64,000 bases of DNA from Adiantum capillus-veneris (GCA_014529385.2 CM043955.1:146604640-146668639), one strand, 5' to 3'; numbered from the stretch's first letter, positions 33,006 to 48,167 are shown. Numbers and translations are program-made. Notes: generated from the letters alone by a model not told the origin.

Positions 33006-33585
33006 AGGGAAGATTGTGTGGCCTCTTTTGTGGCTAAGAACATGGTGTGTACTAGTAAGAGATACTTTCTTTCTTACTAGAACTTGCAAGAATAAGGAGA
33101 TAAATTATAAACACCTTTAGCAAATATTACTTCTAATGCTAATCATTGGCAGTTTGTATGTAACTATGCATCAATAGGCTGTTGAAGTTTTGTTTATGAT
33201 GGTGTAATGTCTACCAAAGTCTCTTGAAATTTCTCTCTCAATGATAGTTTACTTGCACAAAAAAGTTGTACCTTTGTGACATGAATAAAAACTAGGATGC
33301 CCGTGCATCACCTGCATACAGAGCTAATGCTAACAAAATGTTGTGTTGTTTCTATGGGTGCAGGTGAGGGCTACTCTCTTTGGTTTAGATTTTTTGGTTG
33401 CCTTACTATTTGGAAGATTGGCTGCTAGTTTGAAGTTTGTGAAGGATTTTCTACCTTTTAGGACGATGACTTGTACCAATCTAATGTTATTCATTTGTAC
33501 AAAATCATGGTATCTAAGGTTTTATCTAGGTACCTTGGTCTTTGAACATGTATATGTTCGTATGTCGGTAATATAAGTAAATAAC

Positions 33586-33629
<44 letters not shown>

Positions 33630-33630
33630 A
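33006..33630 (+). repeat. 0.6-kb direct repeat, copy 2
   Basis: Second copy of 30103-30710, with an expanded (AC)n at 33584-33628 and a short deletion relative to copy 1 in the TTGTACATTAACC region. Confidence 0.85.
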
Positions 33631-33725
33631 TCAGTGAGAGAGAGTAGCTATAGCATCAAGAAGAGGTAGCTTGGACTGGGTCTATGTGATGCATACAAAT
33701 ATACACATACTTTGGCAATAGTAGC

Positions 33726-33793
<68 letters not shown>

Positions 33794-34368
33794 AGAAGAA
33801 GAAGAAGAAGAAGCAAGAAAGCGGGTGTGCACACACATACATACATACGCTCCCATAGCCTGTGTGTGAGCATCGATGAGTAAGCGCATGCATCCGTTAC
33901 CTAGCATCCTCTGACGGCTTTGACATAGAGGGAGGGATAGAGAGTGCATTGGCTCTTCTTCAGCGTGCATACGACATCGATGAGTCCTTCTACTTTTTGA
34001 TTTCTCCTTGTAGTGGCCTTGTGACCTCGACATGTAGAGAGAGCAACATCGGCTCTCGTCGTGAATTCGGCATCGGTGAGCACACTCTTTATGATATCGA
34101 CTACCGAATTTTTAACTTTTGGCATTGTTTTTGGCTTCGACATTGACTGTGTGATTTGGCTAGCCACTTTTGTGGGGTGGTGAAAGACAACATCAACATG
34201 CATCTCTTTGCTATGACATAGTGATAGCAAGAGAGAGTGATTTGGATCTCCTTTGGTGTAGCCTTAGCATGGGCTACCCTCTCATGCCTATTTTAGAATG
34301 GTTTTGCTATGAGAATTTCCCCTCATCCTGGACTTAACATAGCAAGAGACAGATTGAGAGAGAGCGGC
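33631..34368. other. Unassigned segment with (GA)n and (GAA)n
   Basis: (GA)n at 33730-33789 passes into (GAA)n to about 33813. The remainder to the solo LTR has repeated CATCGATGAG motifs but no recognisable gene. Confidence 0.7.
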
Positions 34369-35964
34369 TGCCATAATAATCAATATCTAATTCTCCTAAA
34401 TGATTTCCTCATGTTAAACTGTTTATTTAATATGGGGAAGTGCTAGGGGAGAAAAAGCTAGAATATTGGTTAAGCTAGCAGACCGGCCACAGTAGGGATC
34501 CAAAGGAGGGAAAATATGGATCCAAAGGGGGGGCCATCTGCAAAAGAGCCATGTGCAACAATGGGCTAAAAAGACCCTAAGGTTCAGCCCATTAAGACTT
34601 TCAAAATGCTAAGGTTCCAAAATTCAAAGGTTGTGTCGAAAGGTCAACCATGGGGGAATTGGATGCTTTGTGTGTGTCAAAAAAGTCTTTACAAATCCCT
34701 ACTTAGGAGTAGGCGAGCCTTGCTTGTAGGGGATGAGAGAGAAAGTCACACACACACACACACAAGCTCCCTGTACACAAAGGGAATGAGGGACACATGT
34801 CAGCTCCCTAGCCTAGATTCCCACAAGGTGTATCCAATTCCTATTGGATGGCCTTGGAGGTGGAACAATGAGAATTAGGCTAGAGTAAATCTAGTTTAAT
34901 AAATTTAAAAACACTTAATAAAAGAACCAATGAGAATTAAGCCCCCTAGAAGACTATTGGACAGTCTCCCAAGGGGTCCAATGAGCATTCAGCAGCCCAA
35001 TGGGTTGCCTGATTCCTATTGGCCAGGAGGCAAAGGGGTCCAATGAGAGTTTAGTTGAATTATTAAATTACCTAAAGCTCTCACAAAAGGGGAAAGGGGG
35101 ACACATGTCAGAAGGCTATCACTTATGCAGCTTAATTGTCATTGGCTAGCCCTAGGGAGGTCCAATGAGAGGGTAGCATGAGCAAATAGCAAGAGGGGTT
35201 GACCAAGAGAGAGAGAGAGGGGGCTGATTTTTGCAAGGCATTATCACACACACACACTCACACAATCTCATGTGTGAAGTAAAGAAGACGCTCTCTCCTT
35301 CTCAAGCTTTAATGGAAAGCTTACCACCTACTCCAAGCTTGTCAGAAGGGAGGCCTACACCAACAACTCTTGGCTTTGTGATGCAAATCCAACCAAGAGC
35401 CAAGCTTCAATGCATGCTCATCTCCTCTACCATGCTAATTACTAAGATAAGCTATGCTAATATGAGTGATTATGTGAGGAGATGTACATCTTTCTCCTAA
35501 GACTACTCCTTCTTCCTCTCAATCTACTCTCATACCCTGCTAGCTCTCACCATCTTCGAAGGTGTGTGAGGTCTTGGGTCTGAGACCGGGGAGAATTGAT
35601 GCCGTGTTTGATAAGTGTTTTGCTGAGTGCATGAAGCTTTCATCTTCATTGCACTAGCTAGTCTTGAAGGAACACAAAGAATTGTATTGTACAATGTCTC
35701 TCTTGATGGGAGAAACCATAATACAAAGCCTTTTGGAGGGGGGACCGGCTCCATGTAAATCCGGTCCTCAACTGTTGTCAATAGCTTAATTTCTCTCTCT
35801 TTTGAAAGTATTGTTCATGCTATCTAACTAGGTGTTATGCTTTTTGTTGCTCTCTCCACCCAAGCACTCTTGTAATTCTCATTAGGAATCTATTCTAATG
35901 AAATGCCCGCTATGTTCATGCTAATTTCTGCTACACACAAGTTTTTAGGCTATCAAATGTTACA
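34369..35964 (+). mobile_element. Solo LTR of the chromovirus family
   Basis: 1596 bp from TGCCATAATAATC to AAATGTTACA, matching the LTR of chromovirus 1 in the opposite orientation. GCGGC at 34364-34368 and at 35965-35969 is an exact 5-bp target duplication, and no internal sequence or primer site follows. This marks a solo LTR formed by recombination between two LTRs. It supplies the uninterrupted sequence used to define the 16.6-kb insertion. Confidence 0.92.
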
Positions 35965-35969
35965 GCGGC

Positions 35970-37439
35970 ATTGACTCTCCTCTAGCCCGCATCTGTAGCA
36001 GCTCATCTCCAAGGTTGTCTCTTCAACGATTTTGGCTTTGATGATTCTTATCTTCCTCCTTCACCTACACATCTAATCATAGCAGCTCCAACGGACCATT
36101 CGAGAGCGGATTTCCATGAGAGAGCTTAGCCCTTGGATGTCGTTTACGACTACAGGTGGATGGTTGTGCCATGTGTCTGGTTTTGGGTCGACAAGTTTTG
36201 GGATCGACAAGCTAGTGTGTCAAATTCTAAGCTATTTGCTCACATGTTGCAGATTATGTGGCACAAGTATTGTGCTCATGTATGACTATGTGGGTCATTC
36301 TAGAGATTGCTTTATGTGCAATTTTATGCTATTGTGTGTGTGTTCAACACACAGATCCTCCCCTTTGCTGTACCTAAGGTGCTCTATTCACTACCGACAC
36401 TGTCCAACTGCTGCTTGAGGGATTTTCCTGCACTCAAATGCTCCTTTTCGAGCTCTACTGCCAATTTTTTCTCTATGTTAACTGACACTCTAGAGGCCCA
36501 GTTCTTGCAATTTTGACTCTGCTTGCTGCCTTGCCTGGCTACTCTCAATACATGCTGCTCGAGTTTCCCCTTGCTCAATTTATTGCTACTCAATGTTTCA
36601 AGTGCTCATCACTCCAAGCTGCTCCCAATTTGCTTTGATGTCCAGATTCCCCTTTGCTCGATTCTCTATTTCATTCTCTAAAATGCAATCAATTCCCTCT
36701 TTCTGCTCTACAGGTTTTCTTGATGCTCTGGAGTGCTAATTACATCTACTACTTTGGATACAACCAAGGTCTACTGCCTTGCTTGCTCTCTAGCCATGGA
36801 CAAATCCTTGAGCTATATTCTACAAGCTCTTAGATTCCAAGCTTGCCTTCCTTACAGATCTAGATTCCTTGCTAAGATTCCATCAGAATCTCCTAATCTT
36901 CCAATGTGCTTGACTCCTTGCTCGTGAGCTCCACACATTGTTGTCGATCTGTAGCTCAACTTTCCTCAAGATTTCAAAACGTGTATACCTCATGTAGAGA
37001 TTCTAAGCTTCCCCTTAGCTCAAGAGGGGTTGCACACATCTTGGGAGCTTCAAGCTCCAAGATTCACTCGATCGCCTCCGGGTGCAGCCGATCCTTATTG
37101 GATTTGCATTGAACTGCTCCACTCTAGAATCGCCAAGCATCGAGATTCATTTGAGATCCATTGTCGTAGTGTCTTGCCGGGAAGCCGTTGCGATGTGTCG
37201 ATCATCGTCGTGGATTTGATACCAGCTGAAGAGTGTATATGCACATATGTATGCATGCGTGGTGTGGATGTGGTGTTGTGTGTGTGTGCAAGAAGGGGAG
37301 AGGGAGAGAGTAGATTTGTGTGGGTGGAGTAGGGCTTAGAATGAGCTACTCCTTATTTTTGTATACATGGACAGCTAATAAGGTGGTCACTGGGTAGGTG
37401 CCCATAGCCTGGGAGGCCGGGGAAGGCACGGATGCCTTA
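35970..37439. other. 1.5-kb segment, no gene recognised
   Basis: CT-rich sequence with many TTGCTC / CTGCTC motifs and no domain in any frame. It was contiguous with 33631-34363 before the solo LTR element inserted. It is probably an old repeat. Confidence 0.5.
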
Positions 37440-38420
37440 ACCCCAACATTAAAGATTGACCACACAAGCAAATCACATATGGTGGATATTTTGGTCAACA
37501 TGGAAGCAGCTTTTTTGTGTATCCAAGAATGGTGAAGGAAGATATTGTAGAGAATCCAGATCTAAAGGAATATTTTACCATGTGGTTTGATGGACCTTAC
37601 AAGAGAGTTGTACAGAAGGCAAGAGGAGGTGTGATCATCTAGGATACCCAAGGTATGATAATCTTCTCCAAGTCTTATGATTTGGAAGGGGTTCACACAA
37701 ACAATGAAGCTGAGTACTTGACACTCCATTTGGGGCTAAAGAAATGTATCGATTTTGGCATCTCCAAGCTGGTAGTTAAAGGTGATGCTCTCTTAGTCAT
37801 ATAGCAGCTTTTGTGCAAGTGGAAAGTGAAAAGAGATTCTCTCAAAAACTATTTTTTTCCCATAAAAAAAATGTTAAATTTTTTTGAAGCATGCAGTTCA
37901 AAAATGTTAAAGAGAGCACAATTCAAAAGCTAATCAATTGGCCAATAGTCGTGTGCAAACTCAAGTGTCGGGGTTTTATGTGGCACCCGCAATGCATGTA
38001 GGTAGGGAGACTCTAAAGGAGATTGGTGATTCATCATAGATGTGCCATCATAGAAATTTGCCACTCTTTTCTCCCATTGATTCACATTGAAATATGCTAT
38101 TGCCTCTCTATTCATCTTCAAAGATTCTAGAATTGCCAAGTTCCATGATTTTTGAAAAACTCTATGATGGCACACCTATTGGGAGAAGCAAATAGAGAAG
38201 GGAGATTTGATGATGAAGTATGAAATCTATCTTGATGTAACTTTTCAAAAGACGTGGACAGAGCCATACAAGGTCCATTAGGATTTTCCCAATGGTACAT
38301 ATCAGTTGATGCGGATGAATGGTCGGTTTCTCAAGAATAGAGTGAATGGAGTGTGCCTCAAATTATATTTAGAGAGGGAGGTGGTACCAACATAGCATCA
38401 AGTGTTAATGGAGGGAGTTG
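37440..38420 (+). pseudogene. Tat-like Ty3/gypsy remnant (RNase H and integrase tail)
   Basis: The first part reads as an RNase H domain with MWFDGPYKR, GVII, THTNNEAEYLTL-type and LVVKGDALLVI blocks. These are the DGA / NEAEY / GDS motifs of the additional, archaeal-type RNase H of plant Tat elements. The later part ends PYKVHQDFPNGTYQLMRMNG and RVNGVCLKLYL, the C-terminal integrase signature of the same lineage (NGTY.L, VNG..LK.Y). Several stops and a large internal gap are present. Near its centre a 14-bp inverted repeat (TGTGCCATCATAGA, 38041-38054 and 38160-38173) may mark a small insertion. Confidence 0.6.
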
Positions 38421-38559
38421 GGCACCATCCTAGGCAAGCTTAGTCTACACTATGAATAATACTTTGTACATATAGTAGTGTTTTTTTTAAAAACTCACAA
38501 TGTTTGGTAGATTTGTAGTTTTGAAGATCTAGCAGTCTTTTTTTTGTTCAACAATGAAT

Positions 38560-39745
38560 CCAATGAAAGAGAAAGAAGTGAATCATCGAATTCCTCTGAA
38601 GATGTGGCACCACAAAGGGTGGCAATCTCGACAATCCCCAACTCCTCCAAAAAGGAAAATATCATCCTATAGTCCTTCCCCTCGTCACTCCAAAAAGTAA
38701 GAGAGGAAACAAAGGAAGAAAAAGGCGAGAAAGAGGTCATCCTCTTCTCGTTCTTCATTACCTTCCTCCTCTTTCCACGAAACCAGCAGTTATTCTCCTA
38801 GAGAATACAAGAGGAGAGGACATCGCAAATCCTATCATGCTTCGAAAAGGTCCCACAAGATTAAGAAGTTCAAAGAGGGAGGAAAGCGTATCTCTTTTCT
38901 CACCTATGATGTCACCTTTGGTGCTACTGACAAAGTATTGGCCTTCATCCAACAATTTGATGCCGCCTTTGGAGACGAGGGCTTCACAAAGTTCTACAAG
39001 CTCTGCTATGTAGCTATGAACTTTCAAAAATCTTCTCGTCAATGTTGGGCTAGCCTTCGTGGCAACAGGAAAGCTCCAAAGACAATGGAAAACCCTATGA
39101 CTTTCCATCATGAAGTAATTCCTTGCAAGCGACGCCAAAGATAAAGTGCTCACCAAATGGCGGAGTTTGAAGTTACTTTTCAGCGACTCTATTCACAAAT
39201 ATGTAGACAAGTTTTGGGATTTACATCTCAAAGCTATAGTCTTTTAAAAGATAGACTTTATCGAGAAAAAGCAACAATTTTGTGTGGGATAACCTGAAGA
39301 AATGATCAAGTATGTCAACTCCCAACGGCCTGGTTCTATCACCCAAGTCATCCACCACACTAGGGTTGTATCTCGTATCAATTTCCAACAAGGGGCTAAA
39401 AGGAATGCCAAGCCCATAGAAAACAAAGATCAAAATGATGCAAAGGGTAAGAAGAATGCTCAAATTTCTTCCCAAGGCAATCCCAACAACAACAACAGAA
39501 ACACCAAGACAAAAGGAGTTCAAAAATGTAAAAACAAACTCTCTCCTGAAGAGCTAGAGGCTTTTTGCAAAGATCACAAATGCTTTTAAGTGTGGGGAGC
39601 AAGGACATGGCTATCATTCTTGCCCCAAAAGAAATGCCCGCAATGAGACTCCAAGAGCTTCCACGGCCGAAGCTCCAAAAGAGGATGCTCATTGCAAAGG
39701 ATCATTCCTTTCATATGCTTGGGGGAAGATGAGGGAGCATGATAC
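38560..39745 (+). pseudogene. Chromovirus 2 gag
   Basis: Ser/Arg-rich N-terminal segment (RKRSSSSRSSLPSSSF), then a core resembling Gag (FGATDKVLAFIQQFDAAFGD, FTKFYKLCYVAMNF), a Lys/Asn-rich segment (NNNNRNTKTKG) and the zinc knuckle CFKCGEQGHGYHSCP near 39579-39632. The knuckle is broken by one extra T (TGCTTTTAAGTG). Additional frame changes near 39140. It corresponds to the gag of chromovirus 1 read on the other strand. Gag would form the cytoplasmic particle; this copy is dead. Confidence 0.75.
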
Positions 39746-41060
39746 CTTCATCCTATTTGATCAGGGCTCTACTCACAACTTCATATCAACGGAGTTGGAC
39801 AGAAAGTTGGGCATATAAGCTTTCAAGATGGGAGACATTGTAAGTGAATGGGGCTTTCAAGCAACAGTAAGCCTTTGTTACTCCCTTGATTGGGAAGTTG
39901 AGGCTTCATGTCCAACGCTACATCAACAAAGAAGACTTTTTCATATCTCCTCTCCAACATGAGGATGTTATCCTAGGGGCACCATGGTTCAACCACACGG
40001 CTACCAACATGAAGTTCTCTGAAAGGAGAATTTATTTCAGCTACAGGGAAAAGAACATATATATAGATGCCAATGAGTCGGGTCGTACTAGCCATCTTAT
40101 AAATTCACCTTCTTTTGATAACTCAATGAAAATCTCGATTTCCTCGTACATGATTTTTGTCAAAGAGTCTCTAAATGATGCTAATGTGTTAACAAAACAA
40201 AGTAGTAGAAATCAAGAAGAATTAGAATTGTCTAATTTTCTAAATAGATTCCAAGATGTATTTATTGATGACATCTCTATGGAGTTACCTCCAAAACGAG
40301 GGGATGATGACCATAAGATAGAGCTTCTACTTGGGAGCCCACCGCCTAATGAACCTCCTTATAGAGTTTCTCAACTCAACAAGAGGATATTATGAGGCAA
40401 GTTCTTGAGCTGGTAGACAAGGGGATGGTGAGGCCTAGCTCCTCTCCCTTTTGTTCACCGGTCCTTTTAGTGCAAAAGAAAGATGGTACATGCCGCATGT
40501 GTGTGAAATATCAAGTACTAAATTGTATCACTATCAAAAACAAATTTCTTGTACCATGGATAGAAGATCTATTTGCTAAGCTACAAGGATTGACCTACTT
40601 CAATAGGATTGACCTTAAAAGTGGATATCAATTATCATCAAATAAGGATAGTGAATGAATATATCATAAAGGCCGCATTTCGCACAACATTGGTCTTTAT
40701 GAATATCTTGTCATCCCCTTTGGTTTAACAAATGCTCCAACCACGTTCAACCACCTAGTGGAGAAAATATTTAAACCCTATCGCAAGTTTACTTGATTGT
40801 TCTTTGATGACATTATCATCTACTCCAAATATTTGGAGGAGCATAAGAAACATCTCCAGGTAGTTTTTCAATCTATGAGGGAGAATAAACTTTTCATTAA
40901 CCAAAAGAAGAGTGACATTTTCATCCAAGAGATTCAATATTAACGTCATATTATCTCTCAAGATGATATCCATATGGATCCAACCAAGCTTGAGGTAATA
41001 AAAGAATGGCCTAACCCAAGGAATCTACATGAGCTACAAAGATTTATTGGTATGTGTGTA
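39746..41060 (+). pseudogene. Chromovirus 2 protease and reverse transcriptase
   Basis: Protease starts around FDQGSTHNFIS (the DSG site reads DQG). The long frame 39886-40395 holds KEDFFISPLQHEDVILGAPWF and the linker. RT follows with [44 protein letters not shown] and LFFDDIIIYS. At least four stops lie in RT (near 40658, 40796, 40940 and 41068), and a frame change follows DLKSGY. The FFDD active site is shared with chromovirus 1, so it is a family trait rather than a mutation. Confidence 0.8.
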
Positions 41061-41770
41061 TACTATTGATGCTTCATAGCTAAATTCTCTCAAATAGTAG
41101 GACCACTACATGATAACCAATAAAAATATTAAGTGCATATGGACTGCTAAAGAGAAAAGTGCTTTTGAAAAGCTTACCTCTCAATCCGTGCTTACACTAC
41201 CAGATCTCTCAAAACAATTTGAGGTCCAATGTGATGCTTGTGGAGATTGCCTTGGAACAGTTTTGCTTCAAGAACGTCATGCCATAGCATATGAGAGTCA
41301 AAGACTCAATTCCAATGAGGGGGTATTGGGAATCTATGAGAAGGAGATACTAGCTCTCCTACAAGCCTCAACACATGGAAGCACTATCTATTGGGGGCTC
41401 CATACATCCTACAAATGGATCACCAAAGTCTAAAGTACTTCATGACACAAACCAAGATCTCTAGCAAACAAATGAGGTGGACAAATTTTCTTTCGCAATT
41501 TAATTTTCATATTGCTCACATTGCTGGCAAGCACAATCAAGTATTTGATACACTATCATGACAACCAAGGGAAAATGCAGTGTTTATAGCAACTTACAAT
41601 GATCTATCTTCCATGACAGATGAGTATGCTATAGACCCTTATTTTAAGGATGTAATTTCATCCCTTGCCTTAGAAAAGAAATAAGAACCAGTCACCTTAC
41701 AAGATGGTTATCTTCTCCATGGAAATTGGCTATGTGTTACTAACTCCCTTCGTGAGAAAGTGATGTATGA
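41061..41770 (+). pseudogene. Chromovirus 2 RNase H
   Basis: FEVQCDACGDCLGTVLLQ, then AIAYESQRLNSNE and YEKEILALL, and the tail HIAHIAGKHNQVFDTLS. This is the gypsy RNase H order. Stops and a frame change split it near 41433. Confidence 0.8.
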
Positions 41771-43014
41771 ATCCCATGCTCCTCTATTGGCCTACCATCA
41801 AAATGGACATACAAGACTATGTGTCAAAATGTGTGGTATGCCAAAAGATAAAGTATGATAGGGGGAAGCAACCCAGATTGCTTCAGCCTTTCTAATTCCT
41901 AATTCACCATGGGAGAGCATATCCATGGACTTTATCTTTGGATTGCCCAAGTCCATCCATGGAAATACGGGAATATGGACAATAATAGACAGGTTTAGAA
42001 AACAAGCACATTTTATACCTATCAAAAAGATTATCAAGGCATAGCAGATGGAAACCCTCTTCATATCCCAAATTTTTAAACACCGTGTCTTTCCAAAATC
42101 AATAGTGTCGGATAAAGATCCTTGAATGACCATTAATTTTTGGAAGGGTCTCTTTGAGAATCTAGGTACTAGGCTCAATTTCTCTTTGGCCTATCACCCA
42201 CAAACGGATGGCCAAACTGAAATAACCAACCTTAAAATTCTAGATCTACTGAAGACATATGTCACTGAAGTAGATCAACGTTCACAATGGGAAAAGTACC
42301 TACCTCTTCTAGAGTATGCATATATTAAGAATATCCATACTACTATGGGGAAGGCACCTTTCTTTTTCATTGAAGGAAGACCTCAAAGTCCCTTGCTACT
42401 TAAGGTACATGGGAAGATCTTGCTATAAACTACCAATGAGTATAGCTGAGACCAACAAGAATCTTTCCTAAAGATTAAGGAGTCTATATCCATCTTGCCA
42501 CAAAGACAAAAGGCTTCTGCTAACAAGCACAGAAGGGCCTTAGCTTTCAAGAAAAACGATTGGGTCCTACTCAAATTTCCCAAGGCTCAATTGAGGCAAA
42601 CTTCGGGCAAAAATTGTACGGGCCATCAAAAGTATTCTGCTAAACTAGCAAAATAATACTATGGTCCTTTTCAAATCCTGAAACCAATCAATCAGATGGC
42701 CTATCAACTCAAGTTGCCCAACCATTCGCTCATTCACAATGCTTTTCATGTGAGCCTACTTAAGCCTTACAAAGGAGAGCCACTATGAGAACCAATCATT
42801 GTGGACCTGCCCAAGATCGAAGATCAAGAAGAGGTGCTTCAACTAGAGTTGATTCTTTGACATGAAGACAAGGTATTAAGGCATGGTAAGATTATCTGAT
42901 GATATCTTATTAAGTTCAAAAATTATGCTTTTGAAGATGCTAGATGGATGCAAGGAACACATCTCAAGGATAGTATCAACCTTGTCAATGCTTACAATGC
43001 TACATTAGAGTAAA
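41771..43014 (+). pseudogene. Chromovirus 2 integrase with chromodomain
   Basis: The N-terminal zinc finger has lost its two His through a deletion of about 45 bp (between 41780 and 41790, compared with chromovirus 1), but CVVCQK remains. The catalytic core keeps Asp ([11 protein letters not shown], near 41915), Asp (IVSDKDP) and Glu (DGQTEITN). The C-terminus reads NHSLIHNAFHVSLLKPYKGE, then the chromodomain-like LILRHEDKVLRHG, YLIKFKNYAFEDARWMQ (near 42845-42990). Stops at several places. The deletion and stops make it inactive. Confidence 0.8.
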
Positions 43015-43359
43015 CAAATGTAAATAATTTTTATATGAATTTTTTTTTGTCTTATAAGACTAATTAATTCTCTTTTTATTGTGCACAAATTTAAGTAGTA
43101 TGCATGCTTAGAATCATATTGTGATGACTAAGTCTCTCAAATACCAAGTAGAATTTGTCACTCTACTTTGGAAATATGATATGGACTCAAGAGAAAACAT
43201 TGTTGCGGCAGCTAAGTCTTCCAAGCACCAAATGGATTGGTCATCCACTTTGGAATGATTTCGTAGGGTAAAAAAGGATCCTCTACCCACTAAGAAACTC
43301 CGACTAATGACTAAGACGTTATCTTCTCTACCTCATAGTCGAGGACGACTATCATTTCA

Positions 43360-43371
43360 AGAGAGAGGTAA
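43360..43371 (+). other. Chromovirus 2 polypurine tract
   Basis: AGAGAGAGGTAA directly before the LTR start TGTCATTAAATC at 43372. Confidence 0.75.
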
Positions 43372-45893
<2,522 letters not shown>

Positions 45894-45947
45894 CAATGGT
45901 GTTCTGCGGGGAAAACTAGCTTGCTAGTGTGAACCCAGAATTTTCGA

Positions 45948-46767
45948 TTAGACGGGTGCCTTATCCATTGGGCTTTTCAATTTCCATTTAAAATTTACCC
46001 TTTTTCTATTACTTTCCCTCTTTTCTTTATCTTGCCAAAACCCCCTTGGATGGGAAGCAAACTCACGTTGTGGCACATGTGGTAACCAATGTGGTATAGG
46101 TGAAGTGTCATCACTAAAAACAGGTGCTTCATTAGCTTGCAAAGGTGTGGGAGTGAGAGATGGTGGAATAGGAACATTAAAAGCACCTGTCATAGCCGTC
46201 GAACAAGTCTCTCTTTTGGATCTCTCAGCCTCTAAGGTTACCTTGCATTGGACGGCTAGGGCCGTAGCTTCAAAGGCCTCTCCCACAACCCTAGCTTGTG
46301 CATATGCATCCTCAAGTGTCTCTGGAGCTGACAGCCTCACATGAAATTGAATATCCCTCAACATACCCATGAGAAGACATTCCAACAAAAATCTCTCATC
46401 AAAACCATAGGGATCACAATGCTTCAACTTGAAAGTTTGAAAACTCTTCACATGCATACTCATCAATTGGTTCACCCTCCCCTTGGAAGAATTCTAACAG
46501 GGTCCCAAAGACTAAACAAGAAGGCAAAATAGGAGAGAATCTGGCAACAAAAGCGCTACCCAATCCATCCCAAGTCTGCATCAAATGTGGAGAATGACGC
46601 ATCATACTAAGGTACCATTGCATAGCTACCCCAGTGAGAAAAGCATGAAATAACCTCATGAGATCTTCAGGCGTGTCATAACCCTCAAACCAACAAGCTT
46701 GCACAAATTGCAGTAAATGGGAGTCGGTTGTCACAACCCCAACGCCATCAAAGGGTGTCAACTTCAC
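45948..46767 (-). pseudogene. Retrotransposon gag (minus strand)
   Basis: The frame from 46767 reads KLTPFDGVGVV, then LLQFVQACWFEGYDTPEDLM, FLTGVAMQWYLSM and LGSAFVARFSP, the retrotransposon gag domain (capsid-like) of plant LTR elements. A frameshift near 46480 moves it to a second frame, FDERFLLECLLMGM and LEDAYAQARVVGEAFE, ending KAPV at 45948. No pol follows, so the element is gag-only here or deleted. Gag would form the particle. An upstream acidic frame at 46857-47198 probably belongs to the same element. Confidence 0.7.
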
Positions 46768-46856
46768 AATCCACTAGTCAACAGGTCGCTCCCTAGCTTG
46801 GGGAATAGGTGGTGGGCTAAAAGCATCATAAGCATTAGTAACCACGGGATCTGCAA

Positions 46857-47198
46857 CTAGAGGACATGCTGCTCTTTCAAAAAAACATTTTCAGTATGAA
46901 CCACATCGTCATCAAAAACATCAAGAGATCTAACACTAGAACCATCACAAACATCGTCAATAAGGACAACATCATCAAAATGTGTGGTTGCAATCACAGG
47001 CTTATCCCCTGCGACAAACCCGACCCCTTCTAAAGCCTGCATCTCATCATCGATATGATTAGAAGAATGTGTAAACCCCACTCCATACAACACCTCCTCA
47101 ACAAGGGTGCGAGGGTGGGAAAGAACAAGAGGTAGATCAACATTTTCCTCCCGAAGAAGACATTCAATAAAAGTGGAATCATCCACTACATTGGCCAA
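46857..47198 (-). CDS. Acidic ORF upstream of gag, unrecognised
   Basis: A 113-codon frame from 47198, rich in Asp, Val and Glu (DDVVLIDDVCDGSSVRS). It lies between the primer binding site region and the gag domain of the minus-strand element in the same orientation, so it may be the N-terminal extension of gag. No domain recognised. Confidence 0.35.
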   Translation of the reverse strand: MANVVDDSTFIECLLREENVDLPLVLSHPRTLVEEVLYGVGFTHSSNHIDDEMQALEGVGFVAGDKPVIATTHFDDVVLIDDVCDGSSVRSLDVFDDDVVHTENVFLKEQHVL

Positions 47199-47734
47199 AA
47201 AGCCATCCCATATGCACTCGTCAAGAGTCGCACTCTCTCTCTATGCTTCGCTCCAAGCAATATCCTTAAGGGAAATGCCCTCGTCTTCATCCACTTCATC
47301 GCTCAAATGGGCTAAAAACTCATCCCAAATTTTATAAAAACCTAAAGGCTCACCAACATGATCATCAATATTCAAGGCCTGGGTAGCAACAGCGTCAAAG
47401 TAACCCTTTTTTTGGAATCCCCCCGCCTAGATATGAATGCATCCCAGATGGCCGTGAGGAAAGAAACCAGCCTAAAAATCAAATACAAGCAAAAAGGAAA
47501 AACTAGCTCCATCTCTGAGAATTGTAGGTGCTTCGCTCAAGCGAGAACGCTAGAAGTTGGGTCCCACAGGGCGTGCCACTGATGGATATTTTTCTATGTC
47601 TGTGCCATGGAGCAGGACCAGACAAGAAAAACCAAGCAAAGATAAAATGTCAAACTCCCAACCCAAGCCCACCAACAAGGAACTATGGTTGTAGATGTGC
47701 TACTAAAATCTGATGCCAAGGAATGGGCAATGCA

Positions 47735-47746
47735 GTCTCGGTGCCA
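47735..47746 (-). other. Putative primer binding site (TGGCACCGAGAC)
   Basis: Reads TGGCACCGAGAC on the minus strand, just after the LTR-like sequence. The same string occurs at 52836-52847 on the plus strand next to a related LTR end. The matching tRNA is not determined. Confidence 0.5.
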
Positions 47747-47749
47747 CAT

Positions 47750-48068
47750 TGTATCAATGATTATCCACGGACATGATCACTTGATAGTTCAACAAAAAGG
47801 AAGAGAGAGAATGTTGTCTTTAGTTTGAAAGAGAGAGACGAAAATCAAGACGAGAACGAGATATTGTGAAATTATTGAGCAATTTAAATAGTGAAAATAT
47901 TGGTTTTACAGGAAGCTTTACAAAACTTATCTTTGGCTTCAAAACCTTTCATCGATGTAGCTTCATAGGCTTCCACTTTGCTTGAAGGTATCAAGGCTTA
48001 CACCCTATAGGGCAGTGCAGGTATTTGGCTTACACCCTATAGGGCACCGCGATGACTTGTTTCTTTCT

Positions 48069-48167
<99 letters not shown>

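Noticed and set aside
37210..37225. Minus-strand primer site (TGGTATCAAATC)
   Set aside because: Only the first eight bases match and no LTR end in CA precedes it.
38041..38173. 133-bp MITE with TGTGCCATCATAGA ends
   Set aside because: The 14-bp inverted repeat is real, but there is no target duplication and no second copy, so it is only noted in the Tat remnant entry.
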